Positions 46,931-57,236 are shown, counted from the first letter of the stretch. The stretch is DNA of 62,949 nt from Xenococcaceae cyanobacterium MO_167.B27 (GCA_030065935.1 JASJCP010000027.1:1-62949), one strand, 5' to 3'. A program made the numbers and translations. The notes: generated by a model not told the origin, from the letters alone.

Positions 46931-47467
46931 ATGTCTCGCATCGGCAAGCGTCCCATACCAATTCCTTCTAAAGTCACCATAGATATTAAGGGACAACACA
47001 TAACAGTCAAAGGACCTAAAGGAACTTTAGAAAGAGAAATATCTAACCTAATTCAAGTATCACAACAAGGGGATACTCTGGAAGTAGTACCAGAAAACAA
47101 CTCTCGTACCGCTCGTCAACGTCATGGTTTATCCCGTACTTTGATTGCCAACATGGTAGAAGGAGTATCCAAAGGGTTTGAAAAACGCCTACAAATCCAA
47201 GGGGTTGGATACCGCGCTCAAGCTCAAGGAAGAAAATTAACCCTTAACGTAGGCTACAGTAAACCCGTAGAAATGGATATGCCAGAAGGTATCCAAGTTG
47301 CTGTAGAAAAAAATACCGAAGTTATTTTAAGCGGAATCGACAAAGAAGTTGTTGGTAACACCGCAGCAAGAATTAGAGCAGTTAGACCACCCGAACCCTA
47401 CAAAGGCAAAGGAATTCGCTATTTAGGTGAAATGGTCAGACGTAAAGCAGGTAAAACAGGTAAATAA
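46931..47467 (+). CDS. rplF: 50S ribosomal protein L6
   Basis: The 178-residue L6 begins MSRIGKRPIPIPSKVTI and has the C-terminal PEPYKGKGIRYLGE motif next to the sarcin-ricin loop. AAAAGGAG precedes the start. Confidence 0.99.
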   Translation: MSRIGKRPIPIPSKVTIDIKGQHITVKGPKGTLEREISNLIQVSQQGDTLEVVPENNSRTARQRHGLSRTLIANMVEGVSKGFEKRLQIQGVGYRAQAQGRKLTLNVGYSKPVEMDMPEGIQVAVEKNTEVILSGIDKEVVGNTAARIRAVRPPEPYKGKGIRYLGEMVRRKAGKTGK

Positions 47468-47477
47468 ATAACGAACA

Positions 47478-47840
47478 ATGAAGTTATCTCGCAGAGAATC
47501 TACCGCTCGTCGTCATCGACGAATCCGCAAAAAAGTAAATGGCTCTCCCGAGCGTCCCCGTTTGGCAGTGTTTCGCTCCAACAAACACATCTATGCTCAA
47601 GTCATTGATGACACCAATCATCACACTTTGGCTGCTGCATCAACATTAGATGGGAATCTCAAACAAGAGTTAGAATCTAGTTCTACTTGTGATGCTTCTT
47701 CTGCTGTAGGGAAACTCCTAGCTCAAAGAGCTTTGGATAAAGGAATAACTAAAGTTGTCTTTGACCGTGGTGGCAATATTTATCACGGAAGAGTTAAAGC
47801 ATTAGCGGATGCTGCTCGTGAAGCAGGTTTAGAGTTTTAA
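47478..47840 (+). CDS. rplR: 50S ribosomal protein L18
   Basis: The 120-residue L18 ([21 protein letters not shown] and the C-terminal [19 protein letters not shown]) binds 5S rRNA with L5. Confidence 0.99.
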   Translation: MKLSRRESTARRHRRIRKKVNGSPERPRLAVFRSNKHIYAQVIDDTNHHTLAAASTLDGNLKQELESSSTCDASSAVGKLLAQRALDKGITKVVFDRGGNIYHGRVKALADAAREAGLEF

Positions 47841-47866
47841 TTACAAACAAAACCCAGACTAAAACT

Positions 47867-48400
47867 ATGGCAAAATCATCATCAAAGTCGCGCAAAAAAA
47901 ATCGCGCTAGAGATAAAGAATCCAATTGGCAAGAAAGAGTAGTACAAATTCGTCGTGTTAGTAAAGTTGTCAAAGGTGGTAAAAAACTCAGTTTTCGCGC
48001 CATCGTAGTTGTCGGTAACGAAAAAGGACAAGTAGGGGTTGGTGTTGGTAAAGCTGCTGATGTTATTGGAGCAGTAAGAAAAGGTGTTGCAGATGCCAAG
48101 AAGCAACTGGTGGAAGTAGCTCTAACCAAATCTAACTCAATTAACCACGTGACCCAAGGTATTGCTGGTGGAGCTAAAGTTTTTATGCGCCCTGCTGCTC
48201 CTGGTACTGGGGTAATTGCTGGTGGAGCAGTCCGCACTGTGTTAGAACTGGCAGGAGTCAAAAATATTTTGGCTAAACAATTAGGCTCAAATAATCCTCT
48301 TAATAATGCCAGAGCAGCAATTGATGCCCTCGAAAGTTTACGGACTTTTTCAGAAGTAGCAAGAGAAAGAGGTATTTCTTTAGAGCAGTTATACGCTTAA
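47867..48400 (+). CDS. rpsE: 30S ribosomal protein S5
   Basis: The 177-residue S5 has a basic N-terminal extension, then [28 protein letters not shown] and the C-terminal [15 protein letters not shown]. It maintains decoding accuracy. rpmD is missing between rpsE and rplO, as expected in cyanobacteria. Confidence 0.99.
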   Translation: MAKSSSKSRKKNRARDKESNWQERVVQIRRVSKVVKGGKKLSFRAIVVVGNEKGQVGVGVGKAADVIGAVRKGVADAKKQLVEVALTKSNSINHVTQGIAGGAKVFMRPAAPGTGVIAGGAVRTVLELAGVKNILAKQLGSNNPLNNARAAIDALESLRTFSEVARERGISLEQLYA

Positions 48401-48423
48401 TCTTTAAAGTTAGGAGAATATTT

Positions 48424-48873
48424 ATGAAATTAAATGAACTCGCACCCAACAAAGGAGCTAAAAGGCGTAGGCGCAGAGTGGGGCGGGGAATTTCCGCAGG
48501 TCAAGGCGCAAGTTGTGGCTTTGGAATGCGTGGACAAAAATCTCGCTCTGGTACTGGAACGAAGCCTGGATTTGAAGGTGGACAAATGCCCCTCTATCGT
48601 CGAGTTCCCAAGCTAAAGCATTTTCCTCTAGTGAATCAAAAACAATATACCATTATCAATGTCGAGGGACTATCCTCTTTGGATGCTAATACCGAAGTTA
48701 CCCTAGAGTCTTTAATGGAAACTGGGATTATCACTAGTAATAATGGACCTCTAAAAATTCTGGGTAATGGGGAAATTAATACTGCTTTAAACGTTAAAGC
48801 AGCAGCCTTTACTAAAAGTGCCAAACAGAAAATCGAAGCTGCTGGTGGGAGTTGCGAAATAATTACCAAATAA
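48424..48873 (+). CDS. rplO: 50S ribosomal protein L15
   Basis: The 149-residue L15 has the basic N-terminal tail ([24 protein letters not shown]) and [22 protein letters not shown] lies upstream. The 111-base gap to secY is AT-rich and without further genes. Confidence 0.99.
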   Translation: MKLNELAPNKGAKRRRRRVGRGISAGQGASCGFGMRGQKSRSGTGTKPGFEGGQMPLYRRVPKLKHFPLVNQKQYTIINVEGLSSLDANTEVTLESLMETGIITSNNGPLKILGNGEINTALNVKAAAFTKSAKQKIEAAGGSCEIITK

Positions 48874-48984
48874 GTAAAAACTGAATTTGGTATATCATAA
48901 AATTCTGAGGTGTAACAATTAATTAAATAAGATTTAACACCACACAATTTAACTTTCCGCTAACCACAACAGAGGTAGCCTTGC

Positions 48985-50301
48985 ATGGTTCGAGATAAAT
49001 CACCAACAGCACAAGAAACTTTTTTGCAAATGGCACAAGCAGCAGGTCTTAGAGGTCGGCTGCTAGTAACTATTGGTCTTTTAATATTAGTACGTTTAGG
49101 TATATTTATTCCTGTACCTGGAATCGATCGAGATTTGTTCGCCCAGGGGATTCAAAATCTTCCAGTCTTAGGGTTCTTAGATATTTTTACAGGGGGTGGA
49201 TTATCCGCTCTGGGGATTTTTGCCTTGGGAATTCTGCCATTTATTAATGCTTCTATTATTATGCAGTTACTCACGGCTGCAATTCCTAATTTAGAAGATT
49301 TACAAAAAAATGAGGGAGAAGCAGGAAGACGCAAAATATCCCAAATCACTCGCTATGTTGCTGTAGGATGGGCAATTATACAAAGCTTAGGGATCACTAT
49401 TGGCTTATTACGCCCCTACGCAGCAGATCCAGGAATTTGGTTTGTTATTGAAACAGTGTTGGCATTGACTGCTGGCTCTATGTTTGTGATGTGGGTATCA
49501 GAGTTAATTACAGAAAGAGGTATTGGGAATGGTGCTTCTTTACTAATTTTTGTCAACATTGTAGCTACTTTACCTAGGACTTTAGGCAATGGAATTCAAA
49601 TTGCTCAAACTGGAGGTCGGGAGGCTATAGCTCAGGTAGTAGTTTTACTCGTTGTCTTCTTGGTGATGATTGTAGGTATTGTTTTTGTTCAAGAAGGTAC
49701 TCGCAGAATTCCCATCATCTCAGCACGCCGTCAGGTAGGGAGAAGACTATATAGAGAAAGAACTAGTTACCTCCCTCTAAGGCTCAACCAAGGTGGGGTA
49801 ATGCCAATTATCTTTGCTTCTGCTGTGTTGATCTTGCCATCTTCTTTGGCAGGATTTGTCAGTAATGAGGGCGCGCTAGGAAGTATATTTGGTCAGATAT
49901 CAATAGCTCTACAACCTGGTAGTTGGGTGTATGTAGCAGTTAATTTAGTGTTAATTGTGTTTTTCAGCTATTTCTATGCTTCTCTAATCGTCAATCCTGT
50001 AGATATGTCCCAGAACTTGAAGAAAATGGGTTCTTCTATTCCAGGTATTAGACCAGGAAAAAATACCAGTGCTTATTTAGAAAAAGTTATCAATCGTTTG
50101 ACTTTTTTAGGGGCAATATTCCTCGGTATCGTCGTAACAATACCCATTGCTGTGGAAGGAGCAATACCTATTGGCACAACTGTATTTAGAGGACTGGGGG
50201 CTACATCTTTGTTGATTTTGGTTGGGGTTGCTATTGATACAGCCAAACAAATACAAACTTACGTGATTTCCCAGCGTTATGAAGGAATGGTTAAACAATA
50301 A
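48985..50301 (+). CDS. secY: Preprotein translocase subunit SecY
   Basis: The 438-residue channel protein has ten predicted membrane helices, with GIFIPVPGIDRD in the first part, GGGLSALGIFALGILPFINASI (plug region) and the cytosolic loop RRIPIISARRQVGRR. It exports proteins across both the plasma and thylakoid membranes in cyanobacteria. The N-terminal KSPTAQETFLQMAQAAGLRGR is usual for cyanobacteria. It follows rplO in the spc-type cluster and precedes adk. Confidence 0.99.
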   Translation: MVRDKSPTAQETFLQMAQAAGLRGRLLVTIGLLILVRLGIFIPVPGIDRDLFAQGIQNLPVLGFLDIFTGGGLSALGIFALGILPFINASIIMQLLTAAIPNLEDLQKNEGEAGRRKISQITRYVAVGWAIIQSLGITIGLLRPYAADPGIWFVIETVLALTAGSMFVMWVSELITERGIGNGASLLIFVNIVATLPRTLGNGIQIAQTGGREAIAQVVVLLVVFLVMIVGIVFVQEGTRRIPIISARRQVGRRLYRERTSYLPLRLNQGGVMPIIFASAVLILPSSLAGFVSNEGALGSIFGQISIALQPGSWVYVAVNLVLIVFFSYFYASLIVNPVDMSQNLKKMGSSIPGIRPGKNTSAYLEKVINRLTFLGAIFLGIVVTIPIAVEGAIPIGTTVFRGLGATSLLILVGVAIDTAKQIQTYVISQRYEGMVKQ

Positions 50302-50396
50302 CTCTGTGGATTATTAGTCAGTAGCAATAACTAAACTTTGATTATTGCTACCGACTAGAGATTGATTCTAAAATTTTGCTCAAATTATTTACAATA

Positions 50397-50951
50397 GTGA
50401 AAAAGTTAATTTTTTTAGGGCCTCCAGGCGCAGGTAAAGGCACTCAAGCTCAGATATTATCAAGTTCATATCATATACCTCATATTTCTACTGGGGATAT
50501 TTTAAGAAAAGCTGTAAAAGAACAAACTCCTTTGGGTCAAAAAGCTCAAAGTTACATGGATCAAGGAGAATTAGTACCTGACCATTTGATTCTTGATTTG
50601 ATTAAAGAGCGTTTAAGTCAACCTGATACCGAAAAAGGTTGGATCCTAGATGGGTTTCCTCGTAATGTTAGCCAGGCTTCCTTCTTGCAAACACTGCTCA
50701 AAGACTTAGATTCCGCTGCTGATTACGTTTTAAACTTAGAAGTACCAGACGAAGTTTTGGTAGCAAGACTGTTGGGAAGAAAACGCAAAGATGATAATGA
50801 AGACACAATTCGCCGTCGTCTAGAAATATACCATAAAGATACAGTACCAGTAATTAGTTTTTATAGCGATCGCCATATGCTTAAAGCAATAAATGGCAAT
50901 ACTTCTATGGAAAAAGTAACAGCTTCCCTCAAAGCAATTATTGATGAGTAG
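50397..50951 (+). CDS. adk: Adenylate kinase
   Basis: The 184-residue short-form kinase interconverts AMP, ATP and ADP. It has P-loop FLGPPGAGKGTQAQ, the AMP-binding HISTGDILR and DGFPRNVSQA, and DEVLVARLLGRKRKDDNEDTIRRRL. The short LID lacks the zinc-binding insert. I start at GTG 50397 to give VKKLIFLGPPG. A TTG at 50376 is in frame but adds seven unusual residues. No good ribosome-binding site is seen for either. Confidence 0.96.
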   Translation: MKKLIFLGPPGAGKGTQAQILSSSYHIPHISTGDILRKAVKEQTPLGQKAQSYMDQGELVPDHLILDLIKERLSQPDTEKGWILDGFPRNVSQASFLQTLLKDLDSAADYVLNLEVPDEVLVARLLGRKRKDDNEDTIRRRLEIYHKDTVPVISFYSDRHMLKAINGNTSMEKVTASLKAIIDE

Positions 50952-51066
50952 GCAATACTTTTAAGTAGCAGGTGAAGGTTAGGTTAAAAGTTATAGAAAA
51001 GTTGGAAACAAAATCAGAAAAGAGCGTCAATAGTACTTATTTAATTCATACCCAAGGAGGTAAAAA

Positions 51067-51291
51067 TTGTCTAAACAAGACCTTATAGAAATGGAAGGGA
51101 CGGTTACAGAGTCTCTTCCTAACGCTATGTTTCGAGTGGATCTAGATAACGGATTTAATGTTTTAGCACATATTTCAGGGAAAATTCGCCGAAATTACAT
51201 CAAGATTTTACCAGGCGATCGCGTGAAAGTCGAGCTAACTCCTTACGATCTAACTAAAGGAAGAATTACTTACCGTCTCAAAAATAGATAG
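51067..51291 (+). CDS. infA: Translation initiation factor IF-1
   Basis: The 74-residue OB-fold factor ([19 protein letters not shown] and [19 protein letters not shown]) occupies the ribosomal A site during initiation. The start codon is TTG 51067. AAGGAGG at 51054-51060 spaced six bases away fixes it, and no in-frame ATG gives a full-length protein. A rare start codon under a perfect Shine-Dalgarno sequence may limit expression. Confidence 0.97.
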   Translation: MSKQDLIEMEGTVTESLPNAMFRVDLDNGFNVLAHISGKIRRNYIKILPGDRVKVELTPYDLTKGRITYRLKNR

Positions 51292-51320
51292 GGTAAATCA
51301 ATTCAATGTCTTGACAATTC

Positions 51321-51349
51321 TTGACATAGTACAGAAATATAATTATAAT
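51321..51349 (+). promoter_or_regulatory. Perfect consensus sigma-70 promoter before rpmJ
   Basis: TTGACA (51321-51326) and TATAAT (51344-51349) are exactly 17 bases apart. A second TTGACA (51311-51316) and an overlapping TATAAT (51338-51343) lie alongside. Transcription would start near 51356, about 20 bases before rpmJ, and serve the rpmJ-to-prfA genes. Confidence 0.8.
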
Positions 51350-51374
51350 TATAAGCTTGCAGTGTGCCTAAAAG

Positions 51375-51488
51375 ATGAAAGTTAGACCATCCGTCAAAAA
51401 AATGTGTGAAAAGTGCCGTGTCATTCGCAGACGCGGTCGAGTTATGGTGATTTGCGTTAACCCCAAGCACAAACAACGTCAGGGTTAA
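51375..51488 (+). CDS. rpmJ: 50S ribosomal protein L36
   Basis: The 37-residue zinc-ribbon protein is [20 protein letters not shown] followed by [17 protein letters not shown], with ligands Cys11, Cys14, Cys27 and His32 (CEKC, then CVNPKH). It is the Cys-containing form. It sits between infA and rpsM, the usual order, directly behind the strong promoter at 51321-51349. Confidence 0.98.
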   Translation: MKVRPSVKKMCEKCRVIRRRGRVMVICVNPKHKQRQG

Positions 51489-51541
51489 GTAATTATAATC
51501 AACCAAATTTTTAGTAAACAAATAAGCAAAGGAGAAACCCC

Positions 51542-51925
51542 GTGGCACGGATTTCAGGAGTCGATCTACCCCGTGACAAGCGCGTGGAGATTGGGCTGAC
51601 ATATATTTTCGGGATAGGACTACCTAGCTCTCAAGCTATCTTAGCAGCAACAGGAGTAAATCCTGACACCAGAGTTAGAGACTTATCTGACGAAGACGTT
51701 GCTAAATTACGCGCCCATGTTGAAGCTAACTATCAGGTTGAGGGAGACTTGAGACGATGGGAAGCAATGAACATCAAGCGTTTAGCTGATATCGGTACTT
51801 ATCGTGGTCGTCGTCATCGTATGGGACTACCAGTTAGAGGTCAAAGAACTCGCACCAATGCTCGTACTCGCCGAGGCAGAAAGTTAACTGTAGCAGGGAA
51901 GAAAAAAGCACCTTCTAAAAAATAA
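51542..51925 (+). CDS. rpsM: 30S ribosomal protein S13
   Basis: The 127-residue S13 begins [20 protein letters not shown] and ends with a basic tail after [18 protein letters not shown]. The start is GTG 51542, with AAAGGAG upstream. Confidence 0.99.
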   Translation: MARISGVDLPRDKRVEIGLTYIFGIGLPSSQAILAATGVNPDTRVRDLSDEDVAKLRAHVEANYQVEGDLRRWEAMNIKRLADIGTYRGRRHRMGLPVRGQRTRTNARTRRGRKLTVAGKKKAPSKK

Positions 51926-51982
51926 GTATCACTATAAACTTTGTTCAATCTATTCTAATCACGAGCCAAATAAAGGAATACA

Positions 51983-52375
51983 ATGGCGCAACCTAAGAAA
52001 AAAAGCGGCGCAAAAAAACAGAAAAAAAACGTTCCTAACGGAATTGCCCATATTCAATCTACCTTCAACAACACAATCGTTACTATCTCTGATACAAGAG
52101 GAGACGTTGTATCTTGGTCTTCTGCTGGTGCTAGTGGTTTTAAAGGAGCCAAAAAAGGCACTCCTTTTGCTGCTCAAACCGCAGCCGATAGTGCTGCCAG
52201 AAAAGCGATAGATCAGGGTATGCGTCAGATAGAAGTTATGGTTAGTGGCCCTGGTGCTGGACGAGAAACAGCAATTAGAGCATTGCAAGCAGCAGGATTG
52301 GAAATTACCTTAATTCGCGATGTTACTCCGATTCCTCACAATGGATGTCGTCCTCCAAAACGGCGTAGGGTGTAA
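51983..52375 (+). CDS. rpsK: 30S ribosomal protein S11
   Basis: The 130-residue S11 has [36 protein letters not shown] and the C-terminal [15 protein letters not shown]. Confidence 0.99.
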   Translation: MAQPKKKSGAKKQKKNVPNGIAHIQSTFNNTIVTISDTRGDVVSWSSAGASGFKGAKKGTPFAAQTAADSAARKAIDQGMRQIEVMVSGPGAGRETAIRALQAAGLEITLIRDVTPIPHNGCRPPKRRRV

Positions 52376-52467
52376 GAAAAATCGCAATAAAACACGCGAT
52401 TAGATAAAAGTTCTATCAAAGCTTAGGGTAGCAACCAATCGCTGTAACAAGGAAGGGAGGTCAATCT

Positions 52468-53457
52468 GTGGCGCAATTTCAAATTGAATGTGTAGAATCT
52501 AAAACACAAAAAAATCAGCAGCAATATAGTAAATTTGTTCTTGAACCGTTAGAAAGGGGTCAAGGTATAACTATAGGAAATGCTTTACGCCGAGTTCTAT
52601 TATCCAATCTTGAAGGTGCTGCGGTCACAGCAATTCGCATTGGTGGAGGCATGGCAAAAGATGAGAGCAAACAAGAACATAAGTTTGGCTTTGCTACTCA
52701 TGAGTTCGCCACTATAGAAGGGGTTAGAGAGGATGTTTTGGAAATTATCCTCAATATGAAAGAGATAGTTCTCAAAAGTTACACCAATCAGCCTCAAATA
52801 GGTCGCTTAACTGCAAATGGGCCAAGAACAGTTACCGCTAAAGATTTTTCTCTACCTTCTGAAGTAGAAACAATCGATCCTAATCAATACATAGCAACCC
52901 TTGCTGCTGGCTCATCTTTAGAAATTGAATTTAGGGTCGAGAAAGGTAAAGGTTATCGTGCCGTTTCAAGAGGCAAAGACGATGGAAGTTCTCTAGACTT
53001 TTTGCAAATAGATGCTGTTTTTATGCCAGTGACCAAGGTAAACTACAGTGTTGAAGATGCCCGTGTTGATGGTGCTATTGTCCGAGAACGCCTAATAATG
53101 GAAATATGGACCAACGGCAGCATTAAGCCAGAAGAGGCTTTATCCCAAGCAGCAGGGATTGTAGTGGATTTATTTAGTCCTCTCAAAGACTTAACTCTTG
53201 AGCCAATTCAAGATGAATTTCCAGAAGATGAAGACCCCACTAGTCAAATCCCCATAGAAGAGTTGCAACTATCTGTAAGAGCTTATAACTGCTTGAAACG
53301 CGCTCAAATTAACTCAGTTTCCGACCTGCTAGATTATACTCAAGAAGACCTCTTGGAGATCAAAAACTTCGGTCAAAAATCTGCTGATGAAGTGATCGAA
53401 GCCTTACAAAAACGTTTGGGTATTACTTTACCCCAAGAAAAATCAGGTAAAAGCTAG
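52468..53457 (+). CDS. rpoA: RNA polymerase alpha subunit
   Basis: The 329-residue subunit has the N-terminal dimerisation domain (PLERGQGITIGNALRRVLLS and EDVLEIILNMKE), an acidic linker, and the alpha-CTD (LSVRAYNCLKRAQINSVSDLL and GQKSADEVIEAL) that binds UP elements and activators. It starts at GTG 52468 after AAGGGAGG. Confidence 0.99.
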   Translation: MAQFQIECVESKTQKNQQQYSKFVLEPLERGQGITIGNALRRVLLSNLEGAAVTAIRIGGGMAKDESKQEHKFGFATHEFATIEGVREDVLEIILNMKEIVLKSYTNQPQIGRLTANGPRTVTAKDFSLPSEVETIDPNQYIATLAAGSSLEIEFRVEKGKGYRAVSRGKDDGSSLDFLQIDAVFMPVTKVNYSVEDARVDGAIVRERLIMEIWTNGSIKPEEALSQAAGIVVDLFSPLKDLTLEPIQDEFPEDEDPTSQIPIEELQLSVRAYNCLKRAQINSVSDLLDYTQEDLLEIKNFGQKSADEVIEALQKRLGITLPQEKSGKS

Positions 53458-53477
53458 TTCGTAATCATTAAATAATC

Positions 53478-53828
53478 ATGCGTCATCGATGTAAAGTACC
53501 ACAATTAGGGCTGCCAGCAGATCAAAGAAAAGCTTTACTGCGCTCTTTGGCAACCCAAATTATTCGTCACGGTCAAATTACCACCACCAAAACCCGTGCT
53601 AAGGCAGTAAGAAAAGAAGTAGATCGAATGATTACTCTAGCTAAAGACGGCTCTCTTGCTGCTAGAAGGAGAGCTTTAGGCTATCTTTACGATAAAGAAT
53701 TAGTTAGTGAATTATTCAAAGCCGTTGGCGATCGCTATAGCGATCGCCAAGGCGGTTATACTAGAATCGTCAGAACCAAGCGTCGTCGGGGAGATAATGC
53801 GGAAATGGCAATTATTGAGCTAGTTTAG
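53478..53828 (+). CDS. rplQ: 50S ribosomal protein L17
   Basis: The 116-residue L17 begins [21 protein letters not shown] and ends [17 protein letters not shown]1-like GCGATCGC words lie within it at about 53728-53746. Confidence 0.99.
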   Translation: MRHRCKVPQLGLPADQRKALLRSLATQIIRHGQITTTKTRAKAVRKEVDRMITLAKDGSLAARRRALGYLYDKELVSELFKAVGDRYSDRQGGYTRIVRTKRRRGDNAEMAIIELV

Positions 53829-53843
53829 ACAAATAACCGATGA

Positions 53844-54677
53844 ATGGTGTCTAAATTGCCCCAAAACCCTGATTATCAAAGAATTGCCCTAGTAATTCAA
53901 TATCTAGGGACTAACTATAATGGTTGGCAAAGACAGCCCAAGGGAACAACAACCATACAAGGGGAAATCGAATCCGCGATAGCCTCGGTTGTGGGTCATC
54001 CTGTAACTATTTATGGTGCTGGAAGGACTGATGCTGGAGTTCATGCAGCAGCACAAGTAGCTCATTTTGAGTATTCTGGCTCTATACCACCCCATAAATG
54101 GGGAAAAGTTCTTAATTCGAGACTGCCAGAAGATATACTAATCAGGGCTTCTGCCCAAGTACCTTCTGATTGGCACGCTTGCTTTAGCGCGATCTGGCGA
54201 CGCTATCGTTATACAATATACACTGGCAAAATACCAAATTTATTTGTTAAATCTATAGCTTGGCACTATTATCAAAACACCTTAAACGAACTTTGGATTC
54301 AGTCTGCTTTAAATCCTTTGATTGGTAGGCATAACTTAGCAGCCTTTAGAAGAGCAGGTTCAACTAGGAAACATTCTTGGGTGAATGTCCAAGAAGCTAA
54401 GTGTTATCGCCAAGATTATTTTCTTCATTTGGAAATACAAGCTGATGGATTTTTGTATGGCATGGTACGCCTATTAGTGGGAATGTTAATTGAGGTGGGA
54501 ATTGGCAAAAGAAGCTTGGAAAGCTTTACCGAAATATGGCAAAATCAACGGCGGGAAGAAGTTAAATACTCTGCTCCAGCTAAAGGTTTATGCTTATTAA
54601 GGGTTGGCTATCCCACTTTTCCTTTCTCGAAACATATTTGGTTTGATACCCAGCCTACTTATGTTCTAACTCCCTAA
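53844..54677 (+). CDS. truA: tRNA pseudouridine(38-40) synthase
   Basis: The 277-residue enzyme isomerises uridines in the anticodon stem of many tRNAs. It has GTNYNGWQRQP at the N-terminus and the catalytic Asp in GAGRTDAGVHA, then a second-half FLYGMVRLLVG. It is inserted between rplQ and rplM as in other cyanobacteria and starts 15 bases after rplQ. Confidence 0.97.
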   Translation: MVSKLPQNPDYQRIALVIQYLGTNYNGWQRQPKGTTTIQGEIESAIASVVGHPVTIYGAGRTDAGVHAAAQVAHFEYSGSIPPHKWGKVLNSRLPEDILIRASAQVPSDWHACFSAIWRRYRYTIYTGKIPNLFVKSIAWHYYQNTLNELWIQSALNPLIGRHNLAAFRRAGSTRKHSWVNVQEAKCYRQDYFLHLEIQADGFLYGMVRLLVGMLIEVGIGKRSLESFTEIWQNQRREEVKYSAPAKGLCLLRVGYPTFPFSKHIWFDTQPTYVLTP

Positions 54678-54719
54678 ATTGTCTTCACTATATAAAACTA
54701 GTTACCAAATACAGGAAAA

Positions 54720-55175
54720 ATGAGTAAAACTCCTTTACCAACTAAAGATACTCTAGAGCAGAAATGGTACGTAATAGACGCAGAGCAACAGCGTTTAGGT
54801 CGTCTAGCTACTGAAATAGCTATGATTTTGCGGGGTAAAAATAAGCCTACTTATACTCCTCACATGGATACAGGAGACTTTGTGATTGTTGTCAATGCTG
54901 AAAAAGTAGTAGTTACAGGTAGAAAAGGACAACAAAAACTCTATCGTCGTCACTCTGGAAGACCAGGGGGGATGAAAACAGAAACTTTCGATCAGCTTCA
55001 AGCACGCATACCCGAACGCATTATTGAAAAAGCAGTCAAAGGGATGTTACCCAAAAATGCTTTGGGACGCAAGCTGTTCACTAAACTTAAAGTGTATAAG
55101 GGTTCAGAACATCCTCATCAAGCACAGCAACCTGAACCACTAACTATTAACACAATTCCCGCAGGAGATAAATAA
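54720..55175 (+). CDS. rplM: 50S ribosomal protein L13
   Basis: The 151-residue L13 has [33 protein letters not shown] and [19 protein letters not shown]. Its stop codon shares one base with the rpsI start. Confidence 0.99.
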   Translation: MSKTPLPTKDTLEQKWYVIDAEQQRLGRLATEIAMILRGKNKPTYTPHMDTGDFVIVVNAEKVVVTGRKGQQKLYRRHSGRPGGMKTETFDQLQARIPERIIEKAVKGMLPKNALGRKLFTKLKVYKGSEHPHQAQQPEPLTINTIPAGDK

Positions 55176-55588
55176 TGGAAGGAACAGAAAATCAAGATCG
55201 AGTAGTATATTGGGGTACAGGTCGTCGTAAATCTGCTATTGCTAGAGTGCGCCTCGTCCCAGGAGAAGGTAAAGTAGTAGTGAATGGAAAACCAGGAGAT
55301 GACTACTTTAACCGAATTCCCAACTATATTCAATCTCTTAAAGCCCCTCTGGAGACTTTGGGTTTTGAAAATGAGTATGATATCTTAGTTAATGCTCATG
55401 GTGGTGGTTTAACAGGTCAAGCGGATGCTGTGAAACTTGGTGTAGCTAGAGCCTTATGCCAACAAGACCCCAGTAATCGTCAGCCTCTTAAAACTGAAGG
55501 TTACTTAACCCGCGATCCTCGTTGTAAAGAGCGGAAAAAATACGGATTGCACAAAGCTCGTAAAGCTCCTCAATTCTCCAAGCGTTAA
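55175..55588 (+). CDS. rpsI: 30S ribosomal protein S9
   Basis: The 137-residue S9 has [38 protein letters not shown] and the C-terminal APQFSKR that touches P-site tRNA. It overlaps rplM by one base, so translation is probably coupled. Confidence 0.99.
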   Translation: MEGTENQDRVVYWGTGRRKSAIARVRLVPGEGKVVVNGKPGDDYFNRIPNYIQSLKAPLETLGFENEYDILVNAHGGGLTGQADAVKLGVARALCQQDPSNRQPLKTEGYLTRDPRCKERKKYGLHKARKAPQFSKR

Positions 55589-55614
55589 AATTGTTATTAG
55601 GAGGAATAATTATT

Positions 55615-55860
55615 ATGCCCAAACCAGATATCCATCCTACTTGGTATCCTGAAGCCAAAGTTATTTGTAACGGTGAAGTGGTGATGACTGTAGGTTCGAC
55701 ACAACCAGAAATTCACGTTGATGTTTGGTCAGGAAATCACCCCTTTTATACTGGAACACAAAAAATTATTGATACAGAAGGACGAGTTGACCGCTTTTTA
55801 CGTAAATACGGTATGCTCGACTCTAGTGCTAATAATACTGATTCCAAAAAGGAAAAATAG
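55615..55860 (+). CDS. rpmE: 50S ribosomal protein L31
   Basis: The 81-residue L31 begins MPKPDIHPTWYPEAKVICNG and has SGNHPFYTGTQKI. It retains only one Cys of the zinc-binding set, so it is the zinc-independent form usual in cyanobacteria. TAGGAGGA at 55598-55605 fixes ATG 55615. An upstream TTG at 55591 is not used. Confidence 0.97.
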   Translation: MPKPDIHPTWYPEAKVICNGEVVMTVGSTQPEIHVDVWSGNHPFYTGTQKIIDTEGRVDRFLRKYGMLDSSANNTDSKKEK

Positions 55861-55881
55861 CCAATTAAATAATTTTATAAG

Positions 55882-55917
55882 CCCAGCAGTTAGTAAATAT
55901 GACTGCTGGGTTCGTTA
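55882..55917 (+). terminator. Hairpin terminator between rpmE and prfA
   Basis: CCCAGCAGT (55882-55890) pairs with ACTGCTGGG (55902-55910) and is followed by T-rich but interrupted sequence (TTCGTTATATTTT). It is probably a partial terminator that reduces prfA expression relative to the ribosomal genes. Confidence 0.6.
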
Positions 55918-55953
55918 TATTTTGATGTTTATTAATTTAATCAGGAGTTTAAG

Positions 55954-57066
55954 ATGGCAGAAAGTTATTTGCTAGAAAAACTGAAATCAGTAGAGCAAAC
56001 TTATCAAGAATTAACTCGTCGCTTGGGAGATCCCGATATTGCTACTAACCCAGATGAGTTACAGAAAATTGCTAAAGCTAGATCTTCTTTGGAAACAACA
56101 GTTAATACTTATGAAGAATGGAAACAAGCGGTAGAACAATTAGCAGAAGCCAAAGAAATCTATAAAGAATCTGCTAGCGATCCTGAAATGAAGGAAATGG
56201 CTGCTATGGAAATAGAGGAGTTAGAAGAGACAATTCCTCAACTAGAAGAACGTCTCAAAATCTTGTTGTTACCTACAGACCCCAATGATGATAAAAATAT
56301 CATGTTGGAGATTCGAGCAGGTACAGGAGGAGATGAAGCTAGTATTTGGGCTGGTGATTTAGTTCGGATGTATTCTCGATATGCAGAGTCACAAAACTGG
56401 ACAGTCAAACTAGTTAGTGAGTCTTTAGCTGATATGGGAGGATTTAAAGAAGCCATCCTCGAAATTCAAGGAGACTCAGTATATAGTAAGCTCAAATTTG
56501 AAGCAGGAGTACACCGAGTACAAAGAGTTCCTGTAACAGAAGCAGGGGGTAGGGTACATACTTCTACTGCTACAGTGGCAATTATGCCCGAAGTAGATGA
56601 TGTAGAAGTGAAAATCGATCCCAATGAGATCGAAATGAAAACCGCTCGCTCTGGTGGTGCTGGAGGACAAAACGTCAACAAGGTAGAAACTGCTGTGGAT
56701 TTGATACACAAGCCTACTGGAATTAGAATTTTCTGTACAGAAGAGCGATCACAGCTACAAAATAGAGAACGGGCTATGCAAATTTTGCGGGCTAAACTAT
56801 ATGAAATGAAACTGGCTGAACAACAAGAAGCTGTGACTTCGATGAGGCGATCACAAGTTGGTACAGGAGCGCGTTCTGAGAAAATACGTACTTATAACTA
56901 CAAGGATAATCGTGTTACTGACCATAGATTAGGGCAAAACTTTACTCTTGCTGGTGCATTAGAAGGAAATATTGAACACATGATTCAATCTTGTATTTCC
57001 CAAGATCAACAAGAAAGATTAGCTGAATTGGCGAATTCTCCTGATACAGCAGAAGCGTTGAATTAA
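55954..57066 (+). CDS. prfA: Peptide chain release factor 1
   Basis: The 370-residue RF1 recognises UAA and UAG and releases the peptide. It has the GGQ loop in [18 protein letters not shown] and the RF1-type C-terminal [21 protein letters not shown] precedes ATG 55954. Last gene of the ribosomal supercluster. Confidence 0.97.
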   Translation: MAESYLLEKLKSVEQTYQELTRRLGDPDIATNPDELQKIAKARSSLETTVNTYEEWKQAVEQLAEAKEIYKESASDPEMKEMAAMEIEELEETIPQLEERLKILLLPTDPNDDKNIMLEIRAGTGGDEASIWAGDLVRMYSRYAESQNWTVKLVSESLADMGGFKEAILEIQGDSVYSKLKFEAGVHRVQRVPVTEAGGRVHTSTATVAIMPEVDDVEVKIDPNEIEMKTARSGGAGGQNVNKVETAVDLIHKPTGIRIFCTEERSQLQNRERAMQILRAKLYEMKLAEQQEAVTSMRRSQVGTGARSEKIRTYNYKDNRVTDHRLGQNFTLAGALEGNIEHMIQSCISQDQQERLAELANSPDTAEALN

Positions 57067-57094
57067 GATTTTGCATAAGGCGCGATCAATCTCG

Positions 57095-57236
57095 GTATCC
57101 GCAATTGATGAATTGCGGATACTACCTGAAAAGCATTCGAGCTATAGCAATCCGATTTGATTTGTGACCATTCTTCGTAGTAGAGCGTCAACACCGCGAT
57201 TAGAGAGGCTTCCTAGCCGGAAGCCTCTCTCGCGGT
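57095..57236. repeat. Two strong hairpins after prfA, possibly an element end
   Basis: GTATCCGCAATT-GATG-AATTGCGGATAC (57095-57122) is a perfect 12-base-pair hairpin without a T-run. ACCGCG (57193-57198) and CGCGGT (57231-57236) extend AGAGAGGCTTCC-TAGCC-GGAAGCCTCTCT (57202-57230) into an 18-base-pair stem with a three-base bulge. The GAGGCTTCC word resembles guide-RNA/right-end sequences of tnpB elements. A minus-strand frame across it (57142-57345) is probably not a gene. The remaining spacer to 57458 holds nothing recognised. Confidence 0.5.
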
